Assembly: GCA_965234325.1 (NCBI GenBank)
Contig: OZ248417.1
Coordinates: 1-64,000 of the forward strand
Length of the DNA stretch: 64,000 nt
Direction of reading: 5' to 3'
Source: Limnohabitans kasalickyi
GTDB taxonomy: Bacteria; Pseudomonadota; Gammaproteobacteria; Burkholderiales; Burkholderiaceae_C
This document shows positions 6,915 to 15,664 of this stretch, in pieces. Made by a program: the position numbers and the translations under genes. How positions within the stretch are numbered: the first letter of the stretch is position 1; every line of letters starts with the position of its first letter. The notes beneath the pieces were generated by a model. That model ran no database searches. It was given only the letters and a program-made list of their open reading frames with translations, and was not told where the DNA came from.

Positions 6915-7438
6915 CGGTAAGTGATCTCAGCACGACGGTTTTTAGCAAAAGCAGCTTCATCGCCACCCTGAGCGGCTGGCTTTTCTTTGCCGTAACTCAC
7001 CGCTTCCATTTGGTTATCTGGCACGCCCAAGACGCTCAACGCACGGCGCACGGCCTCGGAACGCTTCTGGCCCAAGCCCAAGTTGTACTCGCGGCCACCA
7101 CGGTCGTCGGTATGACCTTCAATGTTGGCGCGCAAGGTGCTGTCACCGCGCAAGTAACGCGCGTGGGCAGCCAGCGTAGCTTGGTAATCGGCGCGAACGG
7201 TGAAGCTGTCGTAATCAAACAAGATCACGTTATCGACGCCCGCAGGACCTGGGCGCATGCCATTCGCGTTCAAGCCATTCAAACCACGGGCGTCAAGGGT
7301 AGAACCTGCTGCTGCGCTGCCTGGCAAATTAGCGGGTGAACCAGAACGCTCGTCCACAGGCACCTCATCGAGCTTGACGCCCGATGCACAGCCGGACAAA
7401 ACAGCGATCAAAGAAAGAAGCAAAAGGAATTTTTTCAT
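6911..7438 (-). CDS. pal: Peptidoglycan-associated lipoprotein Pal
   Basis: Outer-membrane lipoprotein of the Tol-Pal system. The N terminus MKKFLLLLSLIAVLSGC is a type II signal with lipobox ending at Cys17. A short Gly/Pro/Ala linker follows, then an OmpA-like peptidoglycan-binding domain at about 65-175 with VILFDYDSF, NIEGHTDDRGGREYNLGLGQ and NRRAEITYR, the residues that hold diaminopimelate. It lies 29 bases after tolB and overlaps cpoB. It tethers the outer membrane to the cell wall and binds TolB. Confidence 0.95.
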   Translation of the reverse strand: MKKFLLLLSLIAVLSGCASGVKLDEVPVDERSGSPANLPGSAAAGSTLDARGLNGLNANGMRPGPAGVDNVILFDYDSFTVRADYQATLAAHARYLRGDSTLRANIEGHTDDRGGREYNLGLGQKRSEAVRRALSVLGVPDNQMEAVSYGKEKPAAQGGDEAAFAKNRRAEITYR

Positions 7439-7467
7439 AGAGGTCTGTGGTCAAAAAAAAGAAGAAA

Positions 7468-8751
7468 TTAAGGCTGGGCTTTGATAAAGGGGCCCCAATG
7501 CGGCTCACGCAAATCGCCCCCCTTGCCTGATAAACGCGCTTTGATGCGGCCGTCTAGAGTGGTGGTCATCAGGGCTTCACGGCCGTCTTGTTGCGTGGCA
7601 AAGGCAATCAAACGGCTGTTGGGTGCGAAGCTGGGGCGCTCGTCCGCGGAGGTGTCGCTGATGGCGCTCACGTTGCCGCTGGCAATGTCCATGATTTGCA
7701 ATTTATAAGCGCTACCAATGCGTGACACGTAAGCCAGCCAACGCCCGTCTGGGCTGACAGCTGGCGAAATGTTGTAAGAGCCATTGAACGTCACGCGATT
7801 GGCGGGGCCACCTTGCGCTGGCATGCGGTAAATCTGAGGTGAACCGCCACGGTCGCTGACAAAGTAAATGGCGGTGCCATCAGGAGAGAAAACTGGCTCG
7901 GTGTCGATGCCCGTAGACTGCGTCAAGCGGCGAGGTTCACCGCCTTTGGCGTCGATCACGAAAAGTTGTGAACCCCCATCGCGGGTCAACGTCATCGCAA
8001 GGCTACGACCATCCGGCGACCAACTGGGCGAGCTGTTTGAGCCGCGGAAATTGGCCGCCACATGGCGCTTGCCACTCGATACATCATGCACATACACCAC
8101 AGGCTTGCGTGACTCAAAAGACACATAGGCCAGCTGCCCACCTTGCGGTGACCAGCTGGGCGAAATGATGGGTTCGGGGCTGGTCAAGGCCGATTGCGCG
8201 TTTTCGCCGTCTGCATCCGCAACCCACAGGTTATAGCGGCCGGCGGCTTTGGTCACATAGGCAATCCGCGTCGAAAAAACGCCACGGTCACCTGTGAGTT
8301 TTTCGTACACAAAGTCGGCAATTCGGTGGGCGGCCAAACGCAAATCGGCAGGTGGCACGGTGTAACTCATCGCGCCCAAGTCTTGGTTACGCACCGCGTC
8401 CCAAAGACGAATGCGCACATCAAAACGGCCATCGTTCATGCGGCTCACGCTGCCCGTCAGCAGGGCATCGGCGCCTTTTTGACGCACACCGCTCAGGTCT
8501 GGTCGTTCGGTTTCATCGGACGAACGGTCGGCTGTTAAACCACGAAATTGACCACTGCGCTCCAAATCGGCCTGCACGATAGCTGCCATTTTTTGGGGTG
8601 AGGCGTCTTCGCCACGCAACGGCGCAAAGGCAATGGGCACTTGGGTCATACCCACGCCAGAAACTTCGACGCGGAACTGCGCCCATGCGGGCACGGCCAA
8701 CACGCAGGCCGTCAAAAAGCTAAGAGCGGTTCGCAAGCATTTCAAGGTCAT
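7468..8751 (-). CDS. tolB: Tol-Pal system translocation protein TolB
   Basis: A periplasmic beta-propeller protein that binds Pal and is displaced by TolA during constriction. The ATG at 8751 gives a Sec signal (MTLKCLRTALSFLTAC through AWA) before QFRVEVSGVG; a longer frame to 8871 would overlap the divergent msbA start and add no signal, so I reject it. Residues about 30-160 are the N-terminal alpha/beta domain, followed by repeated propeller blades with SPSWSPDGRSLAM, PVFSPDGTAIYF and AVSPDGRWLAY. tolQ, tolR and tolA, which normally precede tolB, are missing; the upstream neighbour is msbA on the other strand, 92 bases away. Confidence 0.93.
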   Translation of the reverse strand: MTLKCLRTALSFLTACVLAVPAWAQFRVEVSGVGMTQVPIAFAPLRGEDASPQKMAAIVQADLERSGQFRGLTADRSSDETERPDLSGVRQKGADALLTGSVSRMNDGRFDVRIRLWDAVRNQDLGAMSYTVPPADLRLAAHRIADFVYEKLTGDRGVFSTRIAYVTKAAGRYNLWVADADGENAQSALTSPEPIISPSWSPQGGQLAYVSFESRKPVVYVHDVSSGKRHVAANFRGSNSSPSWSPDGRSLAMTLTRDGGSQLFVIDAKGGEPRRLTQSTGIDTEPVFSPDGTAIYFVSDRGGSPQIYRMPAQGGPANRVTFNGSYNISPAVSPDGRWLAYVSRIGSAYKLQIMDIASGNVSAISDTSADERPSFAPNSRLIAFATQQDGREALMTTTLDGRIKARLSGKGGDLREPHWGPFIKAQP

Positions 8752-8843
8752 GTGGTTTTCAGCAGTCAGTGAGTGAACGCCTGATTTTAGTGCGTGAGCG
8801 AGTGGCGATAATGTGACATCTCTCGCTGAACGACAAATCTTCC

Positions 8844-10649
8844 ATGATTCATCCCGAAAACACCGTTGCAACCGACTCTTTGTGGATCAGACTGCGACGT
8901 GTTGCACCTTGGTTTTCGGGACACCCAGGCACCTTGGTTTTGGCCATATTGGGCATTTTGATTGGTTCAGCGACTGAGCCTGCCATTCCGGCCTTGATGA
9001 AACCCTTGTTGGACAAAGGCTTCCAGCAAGGCGATTTAGACCTCTGGAAAATCCCTGTGGTCTTGCTGCTGCTCTTTGGCGTGCGCGGTTTTGCGGGTTT
9101 TGTGGCCAGTTATTGCTTGGCACGTATCACCAACGCCTCGCTCGAAACCATTCGTCAGCGCTTGTTTGAAAAGCTGTTGCGTGCCGACCCTCATTTGTTT
9201 CAAAACAAACACGCCAGTGGGCTGACGAACTCCATCGTCTATGAGGTCAATGCTGGCGCATCGCAATTGGTTTCCACCATGCTGGCTTTGGCCAAAGACT
9301 CGGTCACCTTGGTGGCGCTGCTGGGTTACTTGCTTTATATCAATTGGCATCTGACCCTGATTGTGTTCGCCATTTTTCCACCTATCGCTTGGGTGGTTAA
9401 AACGCTAACGCGTCGCCTAGACCGCGTCATGCGTGCCGGCCAAGACGCCACCGACGCTTTGGCTTATGTGGTGGAAGAAAACGTGCTGGCTTACCGCATG
9501 GTGCGGTTGCACAACGCACAAACCAGTCAAACCGCCAAGTTTTCTGACGTCAACCACAAGCTACGCCAGTTGGCGCTCAAGTCGGTCGTGGCCAATTCGG
9601 TCATGACGCCGTTGATCCAAATGTTGGCTGCCTTGGCACTGTCCGCTGTGATCACCATGGCCATTTGGCAAGGCACGCATAGCCCCAGTCAACCCGCGGT
9701 GACGGTGGGCAGTTTTGCCGCGTTCATCACCGCCATGCTGATGCTCATTTCGCCCATCAAGCATTTGTCAGAGGTGGTAGCCAGCTTGACGCGTGGCATC
9801 ACCTCACTCGAACGTGGCCTCAACCTGCTGACGCAAGTGGCAGACGAAAGCCAAGGCACACACACCAGCACACAAGTGCGCGGCGAAATCAGGTTTGACA
9901 ACGTCACTTTGCAGTACCCCAGTGCCACGCAACCGGCCCTGAACAACGTCAGCTTGACCATTTATCCTGGCCAAACGGTGGCTTTGGTTGGCCCCTCCGG
10001 CTCAGGCAAAACCAGTTTGGCTAACTTGCTGCCCCGCTTTTTAGAACCCACCAGTGGCCAGGTCAGTTTGGACGGCGTGAAGTTGCAAGACTGGTCGCTG
10101 GCCAGCCTGCGCAGCCAAGTGGCTTATGTCAGCCAAGATGTGGTGATGTTCAACGACACCGTGGCGCACAACATCGCGCTGGGTGAAGACCTGGACACAG
10201 ACCGCCTCTGGCGTGCCTTAGAAGCCGCCAATTTGGGCGACTTTGTGCGCGCCCTTCCCTCGCAAGAAAAAACCTTGGTTGGCCACAACGCCACGCAGCT
10301 CTCGGGCGGCCAGCGTCAACGTTTGGCCATTGCCCGCGCCCTTTACAAAGACGCCCCTGTGTTGATCTTGGACGAAGCGACCTCAGCGCTGGACACCGCC
10401 TCTGAGCAAGCCGTCAAAAACGCACTCAAGACCTTGATGCAAGGCCGCACCTCGCTGGTCATTGCGCATCGTTTGTCCACCATTGAGCATGCCGATGTGA
10501 TCGTGGTAATGCAAGCGGGGGAAGTGGTGGAGATGGGAACGCATGAGGCGCTCATGAACCGGCAGGGTTCTTATGCAGCACTCCACACGGCAACCGATGT
10601 GATCACATCCTCTTCCACGCCTTTTATTTCAGATAGCGAGCAAGCATGA
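8844..10649 (+). CDS. msbA: Lipid A export ABC transporter MsbA
   Basis: A 601-residue half-transporter: six membrane helices in about residues 30-320, then the ATPase domain. Walker A is GPSGSGKTS, the ABC signature LSGGQRQR, and Walker B VLILDEATSALD, followed by AHRLSTIEHAD with the switch His. It flips core lipid A to the outer leaflet of the inner membrane. The order of domains and the length match MsbA of betaproteobacteria, though other lipid exporters of the same fold cannot be fully excluded. It overlaps the following glycosyltransferase-like gene by 4 bases, which supports a role in cell-envelope lipid assembly. Confidence 0.88.
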   Translation: MIHPENTVATDSLWIRLRRVAPWFSGHPGTLVLAILGILIGSATEPAIPALMKPLLDKGFQQGDLDLWKIPVVLLLLFGVRGFAGFVASYCLARITNASLETIRQRLFEKLLRADPHLFQNKHASGLTNSIVYEVNAGASQLVSTMLALAKDSVTLVALLGYLLYINWHLTLIVFAIFPPIAWVVKTLTRRLDRVMRAGQDATDALAYVVEENVLAYRMVRLHNAQTSQTAKFSDVNHKLRQLALKSVVANSVMTPLIQMLAALALSAVITMAIWQGTHSPSQPAVTVGSFAAFITAMLMLISPIKHLSEVVASLTRGITSLERGLNLLTQVADESQGTHTSTQVRGEIRFDNVTLQYPSATQPALNNVSLTIYPGQTVALVGPSGSGKTSLANLLPRFLEPTSGQVSLDGVKLQDWSLASLRSQVAYVSQDVVMFNDTVAHNIALGEDLDTDRLWRALEAANLGDFVRALPSQEKTLVGHNATQLSGGQRQRLAIARALYKDAPVLILDEATSALDTASEQAVKNALKTLMQGRTSLVIAHRLSTIEHADVIVVMQAGEVVEMGTHEALMNRQGSYAALHTATDVITSSSTPFISDSEQA

Positions 10650-11518
10650 GCCTAGCGTCCATCAGCGGTTTCACCTTCATACGCAACGGCGTAGAACTCG
10701 GTTTTCCATTTGAGGCGTCCATTCGGTCTTTGCTGCCTTTGGTCGATGAGTTTGTGGTGGTCGTTGGCCACAGCAACGACGACACGTTAGCGCGTGTGAT
10801 AGCCATCGACTCACCCAAAATTCGCATCATCGAAACCATCTGGAACGAGCGCATGGCCGACCGTGGTTTTGTCTACGCCCAGCAAAAAATGATCGCTCAA
10901 TACGCGTGCACAGGCGATTGGGCTTTTTATTTAGAAGGCGACGAATTGGTGCATGAAGCGGAGTTAGCCAATATTCGCGCCAGCGTCGACCAGCACCATG
11001 GCAACCCCGCAGTCGAGGCATTGGTCTTTGATTACTTCCACTTTTATGGAACGCCAGAGTTTGTGGCCAACAGCCCTGCCTGGTATCGCCGTGAATGCCG
11101 CTTGATTCGTAACACCATTCGCTCGTATGCACCTGATGGCCAATATTGGTTGATCACGGGTGACCATAAAAAACCGCGCAATCCTCAAGCTGCTTTGGCC
11201 AATGCACATATCTACCATTACGGTTGGGTGCGTAGCAACGAGGCCATGCAAAAGAAACTCGACCAAGTCAGCAAGTTTTGGTCGCACGGCGCACCCGTCG
11301 TTCGTTACAGTCAATTTGATGCGCAAGTCTTGCAGCCATTCACGGGAACGCATCCAGAGCTGGTCAAACCTTGGCTAGATAGCTCTGCAGAAAAAACCTT
11401 CACGATTGACCCCGATTACCAGCTCAGCAAGCGCGAAAAACGTCATCGCTGGTTGATGAAGCTTGAAAAAGCGTTCGGATTAGATTTCAGCCGCAAACAC
11501 TTCAAACTGGTCGCGTGA
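10646..11518 (+). CDS. Family 2-type glycosyltransferase-like protein
   Basis: A 290-residue soluble protein with a GT-A-like N-terminal part: ISGFTFIRNG, then PLVDEFVVVVGHSNDDT, and the acidic WAFYLEGDELVHEAE in the place where the metal-binding DxD-type motif of GT2 enzymes lies. The C terminus is basic (KREKRHRWLMKLEKAF), suitable for contact with the inner membrane. Relatives are generally annotated as glycosyltransferases of lipopolysaccharide or exopolysaccharide assembly. Its ATGA overlap with msbA suggests translational coupling and work on lipid A or core sugar. The donor and acceptor cannot be told from the sequence. Confidence 0.75.
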   Translation: MSLASISGFTFIRNGVELGFPFEASIRSLLPLVDEFVVVVGHSNDDTLARVIAIDSPKIRIIETIWNERMADRGFVYAQQKMIAQYACTGDWAFYLEGDELVHEAELANIRASVDQHHGNPAVEALVFDYFHFYGTPEFVANSPAWYRRECRLIRNTIRSYAPDGQYWLITGDHKKPRNPQAALANAHIYHYGWVRSNEAMQKKLDQVSKFWSHGAPVVRYSQFDAQVLQPFTGTHPELVKPWLDSSAEKTFTIDPDYQLSKREKRHRWLMKLEKAFGLDFSRKHFKLVA

Positions 11519-11555
11519 GAACAAACTGCGCTGGAGCACAAGGGCAGTAAGCGCT

Positions 11556-13052
11556 TTACATCAACACAATGTCATATTGCTCTTGCGCCATCGCCGCCTC
11601 AGCTTGCAGCGAAATGGGCTTGCCAATGAAGTCGCTCAAGCCAGCCAAGTGCTGACTTTCTTCATCCAACAGCACGTCGATCACGCCCGGCGAGGCAATC
11701 ACGCGAAACTCGCGGGGGTTGAACTGGCGGGCTTCGCGCAAGATTTCGCGCAAGATGTCGTAAGTCACCGTGCGGGCCGTCTTGACGCTGCCTTTGCCCT
11801 CGCACACCGGGCAGGCTTCACACAGCATGTGGGCCAATGATTCGCGGGTGCGCTTGCGCGTCATCTCCACCAAACCCAAGGCAGAAAAGCCACTGACCAT
11901 GGTTTTCACGCGGTCACGCGCCAACTGCTTGCGGAACTCAGCCAACACGGCCTCGCGGTGATCTTCGCGGGTCATGTCGATGAAGTCGGCAATCACAATG
12001 CCACCCAAGTTGCGCAAGCGCAGTTGACGCGCAATCGCGCCTGCAGCTTCCAGGTTGGTTTTGAAAATGGTTTCGTCAAAATTGCGCGCGCCCACAAAGC
12101 CACCGGTGTTCACATCCACCGTAGTCAGCGCCTCGGTTTGGTCCACGATGAGGTAGCCGCCCGATTTGAGGTCGACGCGTCGGCCCAAGGCTTTGGCCAC
12201 TTCTTCGTCGATGTTGAAGAGGTCAAAAATCGGCCGCTCACCTTTGTAGAGTTGCAGCTTTTGCACCGATGAGGGCGTGAACTCCACGCCAAAGGCTTGC
12301 AGCTTGGCAAATTGCTCGGCCGAGTCAATGCGAATGGTTTGTGTGGCTTCACCCACCAAGTCGCGCAGCACGCGCTGCAACAAACTCAAATCTTGGTGCA
12401 GCAGCGACTTAGGCGGCATACGGGTCGAAGCGTCTTTGATGCGCGCCCACGTCTTGCGCAGATAAGCGATGTCTTCACCCAAGGCCGCATCATCGGCCTC
12501 TTCGCCATTGGTGCGCAAAATGAAGCCACCGGTTTGACCATTCGGCGCGCCCGCATCGGCCAGGGCTTGCAGGCGACGACGCAGGGCTTCGCGCTGTTCG
12601 AGCGGAATTTTTTGGGATACGCCAATGTGTTGGTCTTGCGGCAAAAACACCAGCAAGCGCCCCGCAATGCTGATTTGTGACGACAAACGCGCGCCTTTGG
12701 TGCCAATCGGGTCTTTGATGACTTGCACCAAGATGGACTGGCCTTCAAACACCTGTTTCTCAATGGGCACCACAGGCGCTGGCTCACCTTTTTCGGTGTC
12801 GGCATGACGGGCAGACACGCTGCTCATTAAATCCGCCACATGCAAGAACGCGGCGCGCTCTAAGCCAATGTCGATGAAGGCCGATTGCATGCCTGGCAGC
12901 ACACGCGCCACTTTGCCTAAATAGACGTTGCCCACCAAACCGCGCTCTAAGGTGCGCTCTACATGCAACTCTTGCACAGCGCCCGTTTCGACAACCGCCA
13001 CGCGGGTTTCTTGGGGCGACCAGTTGATCAAAATATCTTGTTGCATGGACAT
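11556..13052 (-). CDS. rng: Ribonuclease G
   Basis: Endoribonuclease of the RNase E/G family (16S rRNA 5' maturation and mRNA decay). It has 498 residues, matching RNase G and lacking the long C-terminal scaffold of RNase E. The S1 RNA-binding domain lies at about 35-130 (GNVYLGKVARVLPGMQSAF, RAAFLHVADL). The catalytic Asp region is TVDVNTGGFVGARN and the second metal ligand IVIADFIDM; the zinc-link-like CPVCEGKGSV closes the catalytic part. A second ATG two codons in could also be used. It is the last gene of the minus-strand run that begins at yebC and follows maf by 21 bases, the arrangement usual in Burkholderiales. Confidence 0.94.
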   Translation of the reverse strand: MSMQQDILINWSPQETRVAVVETGAVQELHVERTLERGLVGNVYLGKVARVLPGMQSAFIDIGLERAAFLHVADLMSSVSARHADTEKGEPAPVVPIEKQVFEGQSILVQVIKDPIGTKGARLSSQISIAGRLLVFLPQDQHIGVSQKIPLEQREALRRRLQALADAGAPNGQTGGFILRTNGEEADDAALGEDIAYLRKTWARIKDASTRMPPKSLLHQDLSLLQRVLRDLVGEATQTIRIDSAEQFAKLQAFGVEFTPSSVQKLQLYKGERPIFDLFNIDEEVAKALGRRVDLKSGGYLIVDQTEALTTVDVNTGGFVGARNFDETIFKTNLEAAGAIARQLRLRNLGGIVIADFIDMTREDHREAVLAEFRKQLARDRVKTMVSGFSALGLVEMTRKRTRESLAHMLCEACPVCEGKGSVKTARTVTYDILREILREARQFNPREFRVIASPGVIDVLLDEESQHLAGLSDFIGKPISLQAEAAMAQEQYDIVLM

Positions 13053-13073
13053 GGACTGAGCGTTGAACCGCGG

Positions 13074-13712
13074 TTAAACCTTGAAACCAAACTCACGCAA
13101 CAGCTGCGCAGTTTCGAACATCGGCAAACCCATGATGCCAGAGTAACTGCCGCTGATGTGCTCGATGTAGGCCGCCGCCCTGCCCTGCACCGCGTAGGCG
13201 CCCGCTTTGCCCATGGGCTCACCGCTGGCAACGTAGGCTTGAATTTGGGCGCGGGTCAACGGTGCGAAACGCACGTTGGATACGCTCAAAGCCTGCACGA
13301 TCTTTGGCGGTTTACCCGTTTTAGAAACCGTCTTGGATGCAAGCCCCATCGCCACAGACGTCAGCACGCGGTGGGTCTGTCCGCTCAATGCGCCCAAAAT
13401 TTGGGCGGCATGCTTGGCGTCATCCGGTTTGCCCAAAATGGTTTTACCCAAAGCCACCGTGGTGTCACTGCACAGCACAGGCGCAAGCGGCAAGCCACGA
13501 CGCGCCATGCGGCTCAGCGCAGCGTCGAGTTTGAGCAGGGTCACGCGCTGCACATAGGCACGCGGGGCTTCCCCGGGCAACACCACCTCAAGCGCTTCAG
13601 CGTCTTCGGAGTCGTCGGCCAACAGCAACTCGTAACGCACCCCCAATTGCTCCAGCAACTGACGGCGGCGTGGGCTTTGAGAAGCCAGATAAACGAATTG
13701 AGATGCAAGCAT
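13074..13712 (-). CDS. maf: Maf-family nucleoside triphosphate pyrophosphatase
   Basis: Hydrolyses non-canonical or excess nucleotides (dTTP/UTP type in the YhdE branch) to monophosphates; historically linked to septum inhibition. The signature LASQSPRRRQLLEQLG sits at the N terminus, the catalytic segment VLCSDTTVALG near residue 85, and GKAGAYAVQGRAAAYIEHI with SGSYSGIMGLP near the C terminus. Length 212 is slightly longer than many because of an Ala/Asp-rich insert near residue 40. It lies between rlmH and rng. Sub-branch specificity is judged only from motifs. Confidence 0.92.
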   Translation of the reverse strand: MLASQFVYLASQSPRRRQLLEQLGVRYELLLADDSEDAEALEVVLPGEAPRAYVQRVTLLKLDAALSRMARRGLPLAPVLCSDTTVALGKTILGKPDDAKHAAQILGALSGQTHRVLTSVAMGLASKTVSKTGKPPKIVQALSVSNVRFAPLTRAQIQAYVASGEPMGKAGAYAVQGRAAAYIEHISGSYSGIMGLPMFETAQLLREFGFKV

Positions 13713-13785
13713 GGTGAGTTTTTTAGCGAGATTTGTGGAAGAAGCAGGTTTCTAAAGCGCTGTGATCTCGGCAAACAGGCGTTGT

Positions 13786-14253
13786 TCACTCGCGGTGATA
13801 CGGGTGATTGGCGTTGATCGACCATGCGCGGTAAAGCTGCTCCACCAACAACACGCGCACCATGGCGTGTGGCAAGGTCAAATCGGAAATGCGAATACGC
13901 TCGTGCGCGGCTTGTTTGAACGCGGGGTCTAAGCCGTCGGGCCCACCAATCACCAAGGCCACGTCATCGGCTTCAATTTGCCAATGTTTGAGCTTGGCAG
14001 CCAAGGCCACGGTGGTCAGGTTGGTGCCGCGCTCATCCAGCGCCACGATGCGGCAGCCACGTGGAATGGCGGCCTCAATGCGTTCGCGCTCAGCGGCGTA
14101 AATGTTTTCTAGCGTTTTAGAGCTGCGCGGCTCGGTTTTAACGGCCTTGAGCTCAACTTTGATCTCCGAAGGAAACCGCTTGGCGTAATCGTCCCAAGCG
14201 GTTTGCGCCCAGTCGGGCACACGTTGGCCGACGGCGACCACCCACAGCTTCAT
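13786..14253 (-). CDS. rlmH: 23S rRNA pseudouridine-1915 N3-methyltransferase RlmH
   Basis: An SPOUT-class methyltransferase acting on helix 69 of 23S rRNA. The 155-residue length is typical. The knot region carries VALVIGGPDGLD (SAM-binding) and the C terminus ends LYRAWSINANHPYHRE, the conserved RlmH tail that approaches the target base. It overlaps rsfS by 4 bases, giving a ribosome-related pair (silencing factor and rRNA methylase) in one transcript. Confidence 0.95.
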   Translation of the reverse strand: MKLWVVAVGQRVPDWAQTAWDDYAKRFPSEIKVELKAVKTEPRSSKTLENIYAAERERIEAAIPRGCRIVALDERGTNLTTVALAAKLKHWQIEADDVALVIGGPDGLDPAFKQAAHERIRISDLTLPHAMVRVLLVEQLYRAWSINANHPYHRE

Positions 14254-15029
14254 GCTTTGCGGGCAGGTGTCTTCTTCGCGGCCACACGGTTACCAGCGGG
14301 CTTGCCTGCTGGCTTACCAGCGGAGGTCGAAGCGGTACGTGCGGCAGTTTTGGAGGCCGATTTAGCGCCCTTCAAACCCACGGTTTTCACGGGCAGCTTG
14401 GCTGCGGGTTTGTCGGCTGTCTTGGCGGCCGGCTTGCGAGCGGCCGTTGTTTTAGCGGCTGCCGCTTTGGGCGCAGCGCTCTTGGCTGCAGGTTTAGCGG
14501 CCGACTTGGCGGAAGCAGCTTTGGCAGCAGCACCGCGAGCAGCTTTAGGGGCTGCTTTGTCAAAAGCTTTGTCAGCTGTTTTACCCGCTGATTTAGCACC
14601 TGCTTTTTTGGCCGCAGCCTTCTTAGGCGCTGGCTCTTTGGGTTCTGGTGCGGCAGGTTTGGGCGCGCCAAACTTCAAACGCACAGGCTTGCTGCCCCAA
14701 ATTTCTTCGAGGTTGTAGTAGCCACGGATGGTCGGCTGCATGATGTGAACCACCACAGCGCCGCAATCCACAATGATCCATTCGCCGTTGTCTTCGCCTT
14801 CGATGCGTGGCTTAGAAAAGCCTGCGTCGCGCACCTTGTCGCGCACGCTGGCGGCCAAGGCTTTGGTTTGACGGTTCGAGGTACCCGAGGCGATGATCAC
14901 GCGCTCAAACAGTGAGGACAGTTGCTCGGTGTCGTACACCCCCAAGTCTTGGGCCTTCACATCCTCCAAAGCATCCACAACGATGCGTTGCAGTTTTTGA
15001 ACATCTTTTTTGCCAGCGGTTTCTGTCAT
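14250..15029 (-). CDS. rsfS: Ribosomal silencing factor RsfS with Ala/Lys-rich C-terminal extension
   Basis: Residues 1-125 are a complete RsfS (Iojap/DUF143) domain: LQRIVVDALEDVKAQDLGVY, IIASGTSNRQTKALA, IEGEDNGEWIIVDCG and VVHIMQPTIRGYYNLEEIW. This part binds L14 (uL14) and blocks 30S joining when nutrients are short. The remaining about 130 residues are almost only Ala, Lys, Pro, Ser and Thr in AAKxA-type repeats, like bacterial histone-H1-like proteins, so the gene is over twice the usual length of about 105-120. The tail is in frame with no break and is followed immediately by rlmH (4-base overlap). It probably binds RNA or DNA, but no function is shown. Confidence 0.9.
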   Translation of the reverse strand: MTETAGKKDVQKLQRIVVDALEDVKAQDLGVYDTEQLSSLFERVIIASGTSNRQTKALAASVRDKVRDAGFSKPRIEGEDNGEWIIVDCGAVVVHIMQPTIRGYYNLEEIWGSKPVRLKFGAPKPAAPEPKEPAPKKAAAKKAGAKSAGKTADKAFDKAAPKAARGAAAKAASAKSAAKPAAKSAAPKAAAAKTTAARKPAAKTADKPAAKLPVKTVGLKGAKSASKTAARTASTSAGKPAGKPAGNRVAAKKTPARKA

Positions 15030-15664
15030 CGGTCTAATCGGTAAAGTCTATGTTGATCTACGTAGTGCTGCACAGGGGCAGACAACCACTCATGCAGAGG
15101 TGCAGCTTGGGTTTGCGAGCCGTGAGCCAGGTGCGACCGAATTTCGGTGGCGCTGATGGGCAAGCTCGGCATGTCCAAGATTTGTACGTCGGGGGATACC
15201 GCATTGTGCCACTGTGCGTCGGTCTTGCGATTTTCGCCCCCATCGTCCGCCGGCCGTTGCGCCACCACCAAGGTGGCCAGCTGCAAAATTTCTTGCCAAC
15301 GGTGCCAAGTTTGGAAGGCACGCGCTTGGTCGGCACCGATGAACAAAAACAACTTGGCGTTGGGGTATTCAAGCTGCAAGTCGTTCAGAGTGTCCACCGT
15401 GAAGGTTGGGCCATCGCGTTCGATTTCACGGGCGTCCACCCAGGCTTGAGGCAGTTCGGCAAAGGCCAAACGCGTCATGGCCAATCGGTGCGGTGCGGCC
15501 GTGAGTGAGCGGGTTTTATGCCACGCTTGCCCCGTGGGAATGATCAACAAACGATCCAACGCAAACTGCGCCACCGCACGTCGCGCCAGCGCCAAATGTG
15601 CCAAATGCGGCGGGTCAAACGCCCCGCCAAATACCCCCAACCGAACGATGTCGGTGTCAGGCAT
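15026..15664 (-). CDS. nadD: Nicotinate-nucleotide adenylyltransferase
   Basis: Joins ATP and nicotinate mononucleotide to deamido-NAD in NAD synthesis. Near the N terminus GVFGGAFDPPHLAHLALA holds the H-x-G-H-like nucleotidyl-transfer motif (here HLAH), and near the C terminus LPISATEIRSHL is the second ATP-binding signature. 212 residues, normal for the family. It overlaps hemF by 8 bases upstream and rsfS by 4 bases downstream; nadD-rsfS is one of the most conserved bacterial gene pairs. Confidence 0.94.
   Translation of the reverse strand: MPDTDIVRLGVFGGAFDPPHLAHLALARRAVAQFALDRLLIIPTGQAWHKTRSLTAAPHRLAMTRLAFAELPQAWVDAREIERDGPTFTVDTLNDLQLEYPNAKLFLFIGADQARAFQTWHRWQEILQLATLVVAQRPADDGGENRKTDAQWHNAVSPDVQILDMPSLPISATEIRSHLAHGSQTQAAPLHEWLSAPVQHYVDQHRLYRLDR

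Noticed and set aside
12963..13817. Plus-strand open frame (284 codons) across rng, maf and rlmH
   Set aside because: It crosses three conserved genes on the other strand and their intergenic gaps; no signal and skewed composition.
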